NCBI RefSeq assembly: GCF_027409185.1
Contig: NC_084463.1
Coordinates: 160,681,869-160,745,868, forward strand
Source of the DNA: Cynocephalus volans
Lineage: Eukaryota; Chordata; Mammalia; Dermoptera; Cynocephalidae
Direction of reading: 5' to 3'
DNA length: 64,000 nt
The notes below the pieces were generated by a model. It was not told where the DNA came from, did not search any database, and worked only from the letters and a program-made list of their open reading frames with translations. Below are positions 24,548 to 34,000 of this stretch, piece by piece. The position numbers were made by a program, and so were the translations under genes. Position 1 is the stretch's first letter, and every line of letters begins with the position of its first letter.

Positions 24548-24643
24548 CATCTGGACCTTGCTGGGGAGGGGCTTCTGAGCTCCTCTGGGCTGACAGGAGG
24601 GGCTCCAGAGGCCCTCCGCCCATTGCAGGCTGCCACAGGCGAG
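24548..24643 (+). ncRNA. MIR612: miR-612-like hairpin within NEAT1_2
   Basis: The block aligns by eye along its length with the human MIR612 precursor, which also sits near the 3' end of NEAT1. The mature-arm region is at about 24560-24584 (…GGGGCTTCTGAGCTCCT). The arms pair: CTTCTGAGCTCCT region against the AGGAGGGGCTCCAGAGG region. Compared with the human mature sequence as I remember it, the seed has a C-to-G change and there is one extra G, so a functional identical microRNA is doubtful. It may be only the conserved NEAT1 sequence from which the primate microRNA arose. Confidence 0.55.
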
Positions 24644-25393
24644 GACTGCCGAGCTGGTGGGGGTGCTCCCATGGACCTGCCATGGCCCTGGGGGAGGCAG
24701 AGCCTGGGCCAGCAGCGAACACAGGGGTGGCCTGGCGCAGGTACCAACCAAGGGTCCAGGGTGGGCTTCATGTACCTCTAGGCTACGGGGCCCTGGTGAC
24801 ATCGACCCACCCTCCCCAAACTTGGACTCCAGGTCAGAGTCCAGTGAAAGGAGGGAGACTGTGCTTCCAACTTTGTTTTCGAGTCATGGCAGTTCCCAGG
24901 AAGGAGTCCACAGCTGAGGCGACAGCCCAGAGATCAGAGGACAGCTGGCAAGGTGGGGGCGCGGTCCAGCAGACCTGGAGTGTCCCCTAGTGCTCAGGTC
25001 TGATGAAAGATCTTTGCTTTTAGTTATAAGAGTGACCTGCATAGAGTTAAAAATGAAAGCCATTTAGAAGTTATAAAATGAAAGTAAAATCCCTCTGCCC
25101 TCACCTATCCCAGCCACTACACAGAGGTGGCCTCAGAGTCTTTCTGGAATTCCTATACACATACAAAAACTTGTCACCACTGTCACTATCAGAGAACAAG
25201 CAGGACCGTGACTCCTGGTTCAGCTAGCTGGGCTGATGTCACGAACTCTGCAGTCGGCGGGCGCATCTGGCACAAGGGGAAGCACGTGGCCGTGAAGCTA
25301 GGGGACTGTGTCACCCCAGCTGTGCCTATGAAAGGGGTGTCAAAGCAGGGAGGAGGTGAGCTGGGAGGGAGGGGCACGGAGCCGTCGTGGGTG

Positions 25394-25482
25394 TTTCTTT
25401 TACTGAGTGCGGCTCATGGCCGCACTCAGGTTTTGCTTTTCACCTTCCAATCTGTGAGAAAGAGAGCAGGAAAAAAGCAAAA
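25394..25482 (+). other. NEAT1: NEAT1_2 3'-terminal triple-helix (ENE-like) element
   Basis: U-rich motif 1 TTTCTTTT (25394-25401), a perfect 11-bp stem CTGAGTGCGGC/GCCGCACTCAG (25403-25413 with 25419-25429, loop TCATG), U-rich motif 2 TTTTGCTTTT (25431-25440), then the A-rich tract AAAAAAGCAAAA (25471-25482) that forms the RNA 3' end. In human and mouse this folds into a bipartite U-A-U triple helix that stabilises the non-polyadenylated end. All parts are present in order and uninterrupted, so the copy should be functional. Confidence 0.95.
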
Positions 25483-25541
25483 GGCGCTGGTGGTGGCACG
25501 CCCCACACTGCTGGGCCGGGGTTCAAGTCCCCGCGGCGTCC
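25483..25541 (+). ncRNA. NEAT1: menRNA, tRNA-like RNase P substrate at the NEAT1 3' end
   Basis: Starts GGCGCTGGTGGTGGCACG immediately after the A-rich tract. Acceptor stem GGCGCTG (25483-25489) pairs with CGGCGTC (25534-25540) over all seven positions, two being G-U wobbles. T-arm CGGGG-TTCAAGT-CCCCG (25517-25533) is perfect. A small anticodon-like stem GCCC/GGGC (25500-25503 with 25513-25516) is present. RNase P is expected to cut before 25483, making the NEAT1_2 end, and RNase Z to trim after the acceptor. A 5' GG and a wobble-weakened acceptor are the features reported to cause CCACCA tagging and decay of menRNA, unlike stable mascRNA of MALAT1. Confidence 0.93.
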
Positions 25542-25652
25542 CTGCTTCTTTGCGGTCCCTGCTCCAGGTGCCTCCCCGGGGGCACCCGGGCCTCTCTCCC
25601 GGGCCGGCTCCCCTCTCCTCCCTCCTCCCAGGGGCTGGGCCGAGGCAGAAGT

Positions 25653-25750
25653 GCGGGCCCGCGGTTAGCGCAGTTGGTTAGAACATGGTGCTGATAACGC
25701 CAGGGTCCAGGGTTCGATCCTTGCACCAACCAGCCGCCAAAAAAATAAAA
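25653..25750 (+). mobile_element. t-SINE monomer just past the NEAT1 3' end
   Basis: GCGGTTAGCGCAGTTGGTTA ... GGTTCGATCCTTGCACCAAC, tRNA-like with A- and B-box similarity and an A-rich tail. It begins about 110 bp after the menRNA. It is a SINE, not a tRNA gene: there is no proper acceptor pairing and it ends in AAAAAATAAAA. Confidence 0.8.
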
Positions 25751-27100
25751 GTAAGATGGCAATGTAGATGGGGACTGGACTGGGCTTTCAAGGGCTCTGA
25801 CTGCTGTAGCTCCCTGCTTCCCTTGGGCTACATGCAGCTGATGGATTAGCCCCATCAGCCCACTCCTGTGGGAAGGGGAGGAGGACAGCTTGGGGGCTCC
25901 TACTTCAAGGCTGGGGGGCCCGCCTGGACTGGCCACGCTCCTCAGACTGTGCTCCCCACCTAGCCTCTTCCTTCCAGAGCTCCCAGAGCTCCCAGGATCA
26001 ACTCACCACCTCCCTCAGCTCCATCTCCAAGGACTGGGTAGCTCTTCCAGGGAGAGCTGGGTGGACGATGTAAAGGCCGGGGCTGGAGACGGGCAGGGCC
26101 TGGAGTGGCCCTGGGGGAGCAGGAAGAGGGGACCAACAAACAGGCCCTTGTACAAGAAGGCAAATGGCTGGGGTGAGGAGTGGCCAGGGTGGGCACTAGG
26201 GGTCTGAGCTGCACTCTCCAGGCACCTGGGACTCCAGGAGATTCCCCAGCTTGGCACCCAGCAGGGGCAGCATGCTACGATCTTGAGCAAGCTGGGCTCC
26301 CATGAGGTGGAGGGGGCCCCAAGCCTAGACAAGCCTGAGGATTGCAGTGTACAGGGCCAAAGATGGGGAGCCAGGCAGCCTCAGTTGAGAGCCCCTTAAT
26401 CAGCTGACTTGAGCCTCCTGACTGAGTGAGTGGTGGCCCATTTGCAACTATCTGCAGTCCTTTAGCCCCTTGGCAAGATCTGGTGCCAGAAAATCATCCT
26501 CTGGAGCTGGTGTTTCTACTTGAAGCTGGTGAGAGGAGGCAGCGTGAAGCCCAGGCCTCAGCAGGCCAGGCCTGGGCACTGAAGTCGAGTCCACTGGGGC
26601 AGTTGCAAGGGTAAGAGGAAGCTGCAGGACCTGCTGTCCTTGGATGTGATCAGATGCTGGGTGCTCTCCTCATGGGTGAGGAGAGGCATGGAGTCCAGGG
26701 GCAAATGACAGAAAGGAGCCCACTACGTGACAAAAGAGCAAGGACCTCTGAGTTTGTCCTTGCCTGTGAGACTGTTTCCCCATCTCTAAAGTGGAGTCAA
26801 AAACACCACTTTGTAGGGTTGTTGAGAAAATTAGGGATGACATTTATTAATTGCCATATGGAAGGTATTAAAAATGGTTATGGTGTGTAAGAGAGGAAAT
26901 GGGGGCTCAGGAAAGGCAGGACTGTGCAGCTGATACCAGGCTGGCATCAGCTGAGAATGATGGGGTGAGCAGGATTGAAGCCATGTTGGGACCTAAAACT
27001 GCCCGGGCCGCTGACGGGGGGTGAGGGGGGTGAGTTGGGGGGGATCTTAAAAGGACAGTTTTATTTTCTCTCCACTCTTTCTTCCTATCCCCTGATTTTC
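25751..27100. other. Intergenic, downstream of NEAT1
   Basis: GC-moderate sequence with no gene recognised. A MIR-like element lies at about 26755-26890 (GACTGTTTCCCCATCTCTAA, GTAGGGTTGTTGAGAAAATT). A G-run (GGGGGGTGAGGGGGGTGAG) occurs near 27016-27035. Confidence 0.6.
26755..26890 (+). mobile_element. MIR element
   Basis: 'gtttccccatctctaaagtgg' followed by 'gtagggttgttgag', the 3' half of MIR in order. Confidence 0.7.
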
Positions 27101-27108
27101 TTGTCTTT

Positions 27109-27633
27109 TGCTAGATAGGAAAACAGGGCTGAGAAACTACTCAGTACTTTGCAAAGCTAACAGTTCTTTCCTTGAGACTTGTAGAGTTTTGAGACGTAAT
27201 CAAGGCCAAATGACTGGAAGCCGACTGTGGGCACCAGCCAAGTCAAGCAGAGATCTGCAAAGCAAAACTACGCAAAAGATCACAGAGGAGTTACTTCTAC
27301 TCTGGAGCAAATCAAAATCTTGCAGGGCCCTGAAATAACAGTGAAGATGAGAACAGAAACCAGACGAGGCCTTGGCGAGACCTTGTACCTGACTCATAGA
27401 CACAGACTCCTCGTAGCTCACGTCTCCTGCTCTCCTGCTTTTCACCTCCCATGTTCCATGCCCTCAACCCCTCCTTTAAAAACCCCTCAGTAAGTCTAAA
27501 TCTTTGAGATGGGGTAGCCTACCATCTCCTTCAGCTGAATACATCTGCTTTTCTAATGCCAACCATTTGACTTCTGAGTCTTTCTTTCTTTCTTTCTCAA
27601 GGGGTCAGGCAGCCAGACCTGAGTTTGGTAACA
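27109..27633 (+). mobile_element. Possible LTR-like element (tentative)
   Basis: TG at 27109 and GGTAACA at 27633, with a TTTAAAA promoter-like motif near 27474 and a (CTTT)n stretch, reminiscent of gammaretrovirus-like LTRs. No target duplication was verified and the left edge is arbitrary. Confidence 0.25.
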
Positions 27634-27680
27634 AGAACAGTTTGCAAGCAGGGCTGAAACTGAGTCAAGAGGGAGCTGCA

Positions 27681-27850
27681 AGGCCAGCCCGTGGCTCACT
27701 CGGTAGAGTGCAGTGCTGATAACACCAAGGCCACAGGTTCGGATCCTATATAGGGATGGCCGGTTTGCTCACTGGCTGAACGTGGTGCTGACAACACCAA
27801 GCCAAGGGTTGAGATCCCCTTACCGGTCATCTTTAAAAAAAAAAAAAAAA
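27681..27850 (+). mobile_element. t-SINE dimer
   Basis: Both tRNA-like units and A-tail. Target duplication AGAGGGAGCTGCA (27668-27680 and 27851-27863). Confidence 0.92.
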
Positions 27851-28235
27851 AGAGGGAGCTGCAGAGGCATGTTAAGGAGAGACTCATGGTCAGATCTAGA
27901 TTAGGAAGGTCACCACCCAGGCCACATGGAGGATAGAGGCAGCCATTGCAGGTATGAGGAGGACTGGACCGAGGCAGGGACAGTGCAGACAGAGGAGGGG
28001 AAAGTACTAAGGCGGGGCTTGAAGGGACCACTGCTGGCCTCAGCGGTCCCCTTCTTCTACTCTCAACCGGTTCTTTTCCATCCTTTTGAACCTATCAACC
28101 CCAGACCCTCACCCCACCCCCAGCCTTTGGCTCCAGTTCCTGGGGCAGAGATTTCATGCTGGAGGCTGAATTTGACCAGGAGACATTTTGCTTTGTCAAC
28201 ATTTTTTTAAAAAAATTTTTTAAAACCGTTTTTTT

Positions 28236-28425
28236 GGGTGCCGGCCTGTGGCTCACTTGGGAGAGTGCGTTGCTGATAACACCAAGGCCACGGGTTTGGA
28301 TCCTATATAGGGATGGCCGGTTCGCTCACTGGCTGAGCGTGGTGCTGACAACACCAGGTCAAGGGTTAAGATCCCCTTACTGGTCATCTTTTAAAAAAAT
28401 AAATAAAATTTAAAAATTAATAAAT
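28236..28425 (+). mobile_element. t-SINE dimer
   Basis: GGTGCCGGCCTGTGGCTCAC through CTTACTGGTCATC and a long A-rich tail. Flanked by AAAACCGTTTTTTT / AAAACCTTTTTTT. Confidence 0.9.
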
Positions 28426-28470
28426 AAAACCTTTTTTTATTACATTAATATATGTAACATAAAATTTGCC

Positions 28471-28622
28471 TTTTTTTTTTTTTTTTTTGTCCTTTTTTTG
28501 TGACCGCGCTCAGCCAGTGAGCGAACCGGCCATCCCTATCTATATAGGATCCGAACCCGCGGCGGGAGCGCTGCTGTGCTCACAGCGCCTCACTCTCCCG
28601 AGTGAGCCACGGGGTTGGCCTC
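28471..28622 (-). mobile_element. t-SINE, GC-rich subfamily (antisense)
   Basis: T-tract, then GTGACCGCGCTCAGCCAGTG ... GTGAGCCACGGGGTTGGCC. Duplication AAAATTTGCC (28461-28470 and repeated from 28624). Confidence 0.9.
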
Positions 28623-28695
28623 CAAAATTTGCCATTTTAAACATTTTTTTTCATTTTATTACTGAATGGTTTAAACATTTTAAAGTGTATAATTC

Positions 28696-28838
28696 TTTTT
28701 TTTTTTTTTTGTCTTTTTCGTGACCGGTACTCAGCCAGTGAGTGCACCGGCCAGTCCTATATAGGATCCGAACCCGCGGCGGGAGTGTCACTGCGCTCCC
28801 AGCGCCGCACTCTCCCGAGTGCGCCACGGGCTCGGCCC
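28696..28838 (-). mobile_element. t-SINE, GC-rich subfamily (antisense)
   Basis: Target duplication TAAAGTGTATAATTC (28681-28695 and 28839-28853) is perfect. Second insertion of this subfamily in the same L1. Confidence 0.92.
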
Positions 28839-29517
28839 TAAAGTGTATAATTCAATGGCATTACCTACATGTACAATGTCATACGAACATCACCACTATT
28901 TCCAAAATCCTTTTATTGCCACAAACTGTACCCACTAAGCAGTCACACCCCCGAACCCCCTCCACCTTTCCTCCAGCCCCTGGTAACCTCTGGTCTACTT
29001 TCTGTCCCTATGAATTTGCCTATTCTGGATAATTCATATAAGTGGAACCTACAATAATTGTCCTTTTGTGTCTGGCTTCTTTTACTTAGCATCATCTTTT
29101 CAAAGTTCATCCCTAATGTAGCATGTGTCAGAACTTCATTTCTGTTCATGAGGGAATAATATTCCATTGCATGGATGTACCACATCTGGTTATCCATTCA
29201 TCTGTGGACGGACACTAGGTTGTTGCCACATTTTGACTGAAGTGAATGATGCTACAAACATTCACGTACAAGCATCTGCTCATGTCCCTGTTCTCAATTC
29301 CTTGGCGCATACACCTAGGAGTGGAATTGCTGGGCCGTATGGCAGTTCTATTTTAACTTGTTGAGGAACTGCCCGACTGTCCCGCACAGCAGCTGCACCA
29401 CCTTACATTCCCACCAACAGTGTGCGAGTGTTCCAGTGTCTCCACGTCCTGGCCAACACTTATTTTCTGTTGTTATTATTATTGCCATCCTAGTAGGTAT
29501 AAAACGGTATCTCAGCG

Positions 29518-29687
29518 TTTTTTTTTTTTTTTTTAAGATGACTGGTAAGGGGACCTTAACCCTTGACTTGGTGTTGTCAGCACCACGTTCTCTCAAGTGA
29601 CCTAACCAGCCATCCCTATATGGGATCCGAACCCGTGGCCTTGGTTTATCAGCACCACACTCTCCTGAGTGAGCCACGGGCCGGCCC
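29518..29687 (-). mobile_element. t-SINE dimer (antisense)
   Basis: T-tract, AAGATGACTGGTAAGGGGAC ... GAGCCACGGGCCGGCCC. Third t-SINE within the L1. Confidence 0.88.
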
Positions 29688-29969
29688 AGCTTTTTGTTTA
29701 ATCTGAAATTTTTGCCATTATTTATAGATTGGGGATTTTACCATCTGGAGTGGGATTTGAACCCAGGCCTGTGGGACCCCAAAGCCTGTACTTCACTGCA
29801 ATCCCTGCCCCCTCAGGGGTTCAGCTTCAGGCCCTGGTAAAGTTTGTAAAGGAACAGGGAGGGGGAGCTGAAGGGCCAGCACCTTCTCACCTGCAGGCTC
29901 CCCTCAGTGCTTGGGTGGCTTGTCCCCTTCTGCCTGGGGAGGAAAAGACAAGAAAAAAGGACACTTTCC

Positions 29970-30058
29970 GGATCCCATATACGGATGGCCGGTTCGCTCA
30001 CTGGGTGAGCGTGGTGCTGACCACACCAAGTCAAGGGTTAAGATCCCCTTACCAGTCA

Positions 30059-30089
<31 letters not shown>
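29970..30089 (+). mobile_element. 5'-truncated t-SINE
   Basis: Starts mid-element at GGATCCCATATACGGATGG and has a long A-tail. The duplication AAAAGGACACTTTCC (29955-29969 and 30090-30104) proves it inserted already truncated. Confidence 0.9.
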
Positions 30090-30095
<6 letters not shown>

Positions 30096-30104
30096 ACACT
30101 TTCC

Positions 30105-32060
30105 TTAGAGCTTCACTCAGCTGGAAGGCAGCACCTCACCCTTGACCTGAGCTGAGGCCAGAGTCGTAGAAGAACATCCTTGTCCTGGGTCCCCAGAAAT
30201 GCTCTAGTCGACTCACTTCCACATCAAGCACCACCAGCCAAGGGGCCCTGGGAAACCACTTGGGGCTGCCATGTTGGAGTGAAAAAAGGGACCTGAAGCT
30301 GAAGAGACTTGGAGGCAGGACTCTGATGCTGGAGACTAAGTGGGGCCCTTACACCAGGCCCTTCTCTGGGTCAGCTCTGCAGGGCCCAACACTGCCCAGC
30401 CTGGTGCACAGCAGGGGTTCAGTCATACTCAAAGAAGTGAGATCACAGGGACAAGGGTATGAGGCCCACCCAATCTCAGCACCACACCCACTGCCAGTCT
30501 AAATTTGCATCCTGCTGGAGTCGGGTTATGACATGCTCCCACCAAGCAGAGAAGTCAGTCGCCCCACCCAGTTTGAGTAGCTAAGTCCAGGGAACCCTAT
30601 GAAGCAGGAAGGAACTGGACAAAGGTGCCAGCCAGTTCCCTTGATTGACAAAGGTACCAATCCCATCCCTTGCTTGACTGCTCCTGGTGGGTCACCATAG
30701 ACTCTCCTTGAAGGCAGCTTAGCTGATGGCTCCACCCCCTCTTCACACCTCCTGCTGATACCTCTGCAGGTTCTCCACTCCCACCCCTCTTTCAGGGGAG
30801 GGCCTCGTCCCAAGTAACTCCACTCAACATGCTCCATGCATCATGGTTCCAGCACCTGCCCCCAGCTCAGAGGCCCCTGGGCCTGTCTGTGGGGAACACT
30901 GTAATGCAGGCTGCTTAGCCAAACTTCAGAAACCCTTCTCCAGGAGTCAGGCTGTAGCTGCCCTGAGCCAGCACGGGCCCCATCACCTCACTGATCCAGG
31001 TGATGGGCATCAAACCCTGCAGTGCAGAGAGGAAGCCATCCACATCCTTCTGCAGCACCAGAGGGAAGGAAGCCAATAGGGCCCAGCCAATGAGTGGCAG
31101 AGCCAAATTCAAACCCATATCTGCCGACTCCCAAGCCTGTGTTCTTATTGTGCCACATGTCCTTGAATTAGTACCCACAGGCAGGGATAGGAAAGGGGGG
31201 CAGTGCTGAGAACACAGGCCTGCTGGGGGGATCCAAGCGCTTGGGTCTTTTCTGTGCTTCACTTTTCCTGTCTGGGAAGGTACTGCCCCAATGGTATGGA
31301 CGGGCACCCAGGAGACAGAGGGCTCTACTTCTGGCCCCTACTACAGGCCTGAGGCACATGCCAGGCCTGAGGGACCTCAATACAGGTCCTATTTCTACCA
31401 GGTAGACCACAGCAGGAGTTGAGGCAGCAGACAATGGGATGTGGGGGGAGGGCTCTTTCATAAATGCTAAGGGCCAAGGTGGTGGCTACTGTTGCCCTCA
31501 CAGTCCCCCTGAAGTCCCCCACAGCCTTCAAGCTACCCTAATGTCCTGAGCTTCTTGGGGGAAGGGGTTGCGGGGGGGGGGGCACTAGAGATGAGACACT
31601 GTGCATGCATTGGGAGCAGCAGAAGCTCCACAAATCAGTACCTGATCATAGATTCCACCGTGCTCAGGTAATCAGGCAGCCCCTGAGTCTGCGTCTGAAG
31701 CAAAGAAGCAATCACCTTCCCTTCAGCCACTGGCCTCCAAGGATGGGCAGAAAGTCATTGGGTGAAAGAAAGAGAGCACTTCAGGAAGGAAGCAAAGCAG
31801 GAACAAAGGCCTGGAGGTAGAAAAGCACTGGGTTCAGTTTGCCGGGAGTCCAGGAGACTAGTGGGGTACAAGGCTGGGAGAAGAGTTGGGCTCTGATGCA
31901 TCTGCTTCTCCCACATGTAGTGCTCAAGAGGAAAGATGCATTTGAAGAATTCTGAAAAAATGTATGGATCACAAGTCTGAGTCAACATTGTATTTTACTT
32001 ACTCTATGCTACTGTTGTAAATGTTTTACAAATATATTAACTTATTCAATTCTCATAACA
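30105..32060. other. Intergenic, no gene recognised
   Basis: Mostly unique, moderately GC-rich sequence. Several open frames of 70-130 codons occur on both strands with no recognisable domains. A G-run (GGGGGGGGGG) is at about 31573-31582. Confidence 0.5.
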
Positions 32061-32083
32061 ATATGAGTAGATTCTACCATTTC

Positions 32084-32244
32084 TTTTCTTTTCTTTTTTC
32101 TTTAAAGATGACCAGTAAGGGGATCTCAACCCTTGGCTTGGTGTTGTCAGCACCACGCTCACCAGCCATCCCTATATGGGATCCGAACCCGTGGCCTTGG
32201 TGTTACCAGCACTGCACTCTCCTGGGTGAGCCACGGGCTGGCCC
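32084..32244 (-). mobile_element. t-SINE dimer (antisense)
   Basis: Target duplication AGATTCTACCATTTC (32069-32083 and 32245-32259). A small internal deletion removes part of one unit. Confidence 0.9.
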
Positions 32245-32406
32245 AGATTCTACCATTTCCATTCTCAGATAAGAAAACTGATGTACAAAGGTTACGTAAC
32301 TTTCACTAGGTTGAGATGTTAAGAATTTTTTTTTAAAAAAGATTACTTAAATTGACTAAGTTCATACTGATTACAAATATGGGGCTAGGATTTAAACTCA
32401 GTCTGG

Positions 32407-32549
32407 ATGGTATGTGGATCCGAACCCTTGACCTTGGTGTTATAACACCAGGCTCTAACCAACTGAGCTAACAGGGCAGACACCAAAAAAAGGGGGTGAG
32501 AGGGGTTCAGATTCCTGTACTGGCCACCTGCCAAAACAATAAATAAATA
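32407..32549. mobile_element. Inverted (twin-primed-like) t-SINE
   Basis: An antisense tRNA-like body (32407-32483) is joined head to head with a sense 3' piece and A-rich tail (32494-32549). Both lie inside a single target duplication AAACTCAGTCTGG / AAACTCAGCCTGG (32394-32406 and 32550-32562), so the composite entered in one event. Confidence 0.7.
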
Positions 32550-32899
32550 AAACTCAGCCTGGCTCCAAAGTTCAAATCATTACAATATTTAAAACCCTAA
32601 CCTTCTGGGACAGGCTTTTTCCCAGCTTTCCCCAGTTTGGGTTTTATACATACACCCCCAACACTGTGCTATGTGAGTCATACGTTATTTCTTGCAGTCT
32701 TGCCAGACAATAACTATTTTTACCCGGCTTTCCAGAAGAAAAAAGTTAGGCCCAGAGAGGGTAAGTTTTGAGCTGGGCTTCATACCTGGATATTTTCTAC
32801 AACCTATGACGTAACTGTTTTGCCTTCAGGACCTTCTTCCAGCAGTTCTCCTCCCAGCACAGCACCCCAGGGCTGGACCAGGCCTGAGGGTTACCAGGG

Positions 32900-33480
32900 A
32901 AGAGGAGCTGGAAGGCCGGCGGTGCAGGACCCGGGACCCACTGAGCGCGGCGTGTGATCCTGGGCGGTCCCACCCCCACGCCCCCAGCTGGAGCAGAGAC
33001 GAACGTGCTGCCGCTTGTGGCTGGGGCCACCTGGGACCTCTACATCCTGCCCGCGCTGAAGGCCGGCCGCACGGTCTGCTGGCGCACCCCCGGCCACCTC
33101 CTCTCTTGCTCCGCACCTTAACCCTGTGTGTGCCGAAGCAGAGGTGTCCACCTCGGGTGAGGAGCCGCGGTTCGGGCTGAGCGCTAGGCAAGGCCGCCCT
33201 CGTCCTCACTGCGGCCCCCCGGCCGGCTGGCAGGCAGCTTGCCAACCCCGCGGGACTTCGCCGCCCCCTCCGAGAGCCGGGGCGCCCCAAGGTCGGTGCC
33301 CGCGCCTGCGCGGACCGTGAAGGGGCGTGGCGAGGGGCGGGGGCGTGGCCTCGGCGGAAGGCGCGGGGGCGGTGTCTCCAGGCGCCCCTAGTGGCGGGTC
33401 CCTTCGCGCCCTCGCTTGGTGGCCTCTCGATTCGGTTTCCAGGGCTCCGGTGTCCCAGGTAGGATCCGGGTAGAACTGAC
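32900..33480. promoter_or_regulatory. CpG island ahead of the FAU-like fragment
   Basis: Very GC- and CpG-rich, including GGGGCGTGG / GGGGGCGTGGCC (Sp1/KLF-like) motifs near 33322-33350. It lies 200-750 bp before the FAU-like ATG. A possible splice donor (CCCAG|GTAGG, GT at 33459) could end a noncoding first exon. Reverse-strand open frames up to 275 codons here are a by-product of GC content. Confidence 0.6.
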
Positions 33481-33669
33481 ACACGAAACCTCAGGCACGG
33501 AAGGCCTGGTCCGCCCCGCGAGTCCCCTTCCTTTGGGCTCTGGTCATCTCTTCCCCACGGTTCCCCAAGGATGCTCTCCCGCTCACAAGCGTCCGTCGGC
33601 CCCACCAACTGTCCTGTTCTCGCATATCTGTCTCTCCCAGCTACCGACCTCACTCGTCTCTGTCCTCAG

Positions 33670-34000
33670 GTGGCCGACATGCAGCGGTTTGTCCGCGCCC
33701 GGGAGCTGCACACTCTTGAAGTGACTGGCTCAGAGACGGTTGCCCTGATCAAGGTAGAAATAATAATGTATACTCGAGAATCCCTACCCCGTCCGCCTTT
33801 GCCTGTCCTCCTGTGGCTTTGCCACAGAACACTCTTGACTCTCCCTTTCCTTCTAGGCCCACGTAGCCTCCCTGGAGGGCCTCACCCCTGAAGATAAGGT
33901 TGTGCTTCTGGCAGGGTCCCCCTACAGGATGAAGCCACCCTGGGTCAGGGCGGGCTAGAAGCCCTGACGACCCTGGAAGTGGTTGGCTGCATGCTAGGAG
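33670..34000 (+). pseudogene. FAU-like fragment (FUBI ubiquitin-like part only, two exons with intron)
   Basis: FAU encodes a ubiquitin-like protein (FUBI) fused to ribosomal protein eS30. Here an AG acceptor (33668-33669) precedes ATG at 33679; the first coding exon (33679-33753) reads MQRFVRARELHTLEVTGSET and ends ..ALIK before a GT donor. A 103-bp intron ends TTCTAG at 33856. The second exon (33857-34000) reads [20 protein letters not shown], then a one-base deletion shifts frame and gives a TAG at 33956-33958. Past the shift the FUBI frame resumes ([18 protein letters not shown]) to a GT donor at 34001, in the phase expected inside the last glycine. Retained intron means DNA-level duplication, not retroposition. 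No eS30 exons follow before the hAT relic. Transcription is possible because of the CpG island but unproven. Confidence 0.8.

Larger units (their letters stand above)
2561..25482 (+). ncRNA. NEAT1: NEAT1 long isoform (NEAT1_2 / MENbeta), architectural lncRNA of paraspeckles
   Basis: Unspliced nuclear RNA polymerase II transcript that scaffolds paraspeckles by binding SFPQ, NONO and other RNA-binding proteins. Seen here: the 5' end begins GGAGTTAGTGACAGGG, matching the known NEAT1 start, with extended similarity over the next 500 bp as I remember the human RNA. The 3' end has the complete triple-helix element and tRNA-like RNase P substrate. The span of 22.9 kb agrees with about 22.7 kb in human. 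The middle (about 8.6-19.6 kb) is largely old antisense L1ME-type LINE sequence, interrupted by several lineage-specific t-SINEs. No long open frame resembles a protein, as expected. There is no poly(A) signal at the end; 3' maturation is by RNase P and protection by the triple helix. Confidence 0.95.
28430..29715 (-). mobile_element. L1 fragment (antisense) carrying three t-SINEs
   Basis: Joining the pieces around the SINEs gives a continuous reverse-complemented L1: 'aacataaaatttgcc', 'cattttaaacattttaaagtg', 'tacattcccaccaacagtg', 'ccacgtcctggccaacac'. The reverse strand near 29350-29480 shows the L1 ORF2-like residues RMAIIITTENKCWPGRG.. and HCWWECK. Confidence 0.85.

Noticed and set aside
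25127..25681. 184-codon open frame across the NEAT1 3' end
   Set aside because: Runs through the triple helix and tRNA-like element, which explain the conservation as RNA structure.
25653..25740. tRNA gene
   Set aside because: tRNA-like boxes but weak acceptor pairing and an A-rich tail; it is a t-SINE monomer, as are the other tRNA-like stretches in the window.
32826..33653. 275-codon reverse-strand open frame
   Set aside because: Lies in a CpG island where stops are rare; Arg/Gly/Pro/Ser-rich, no domain, overlaps the FAU-like fragment.
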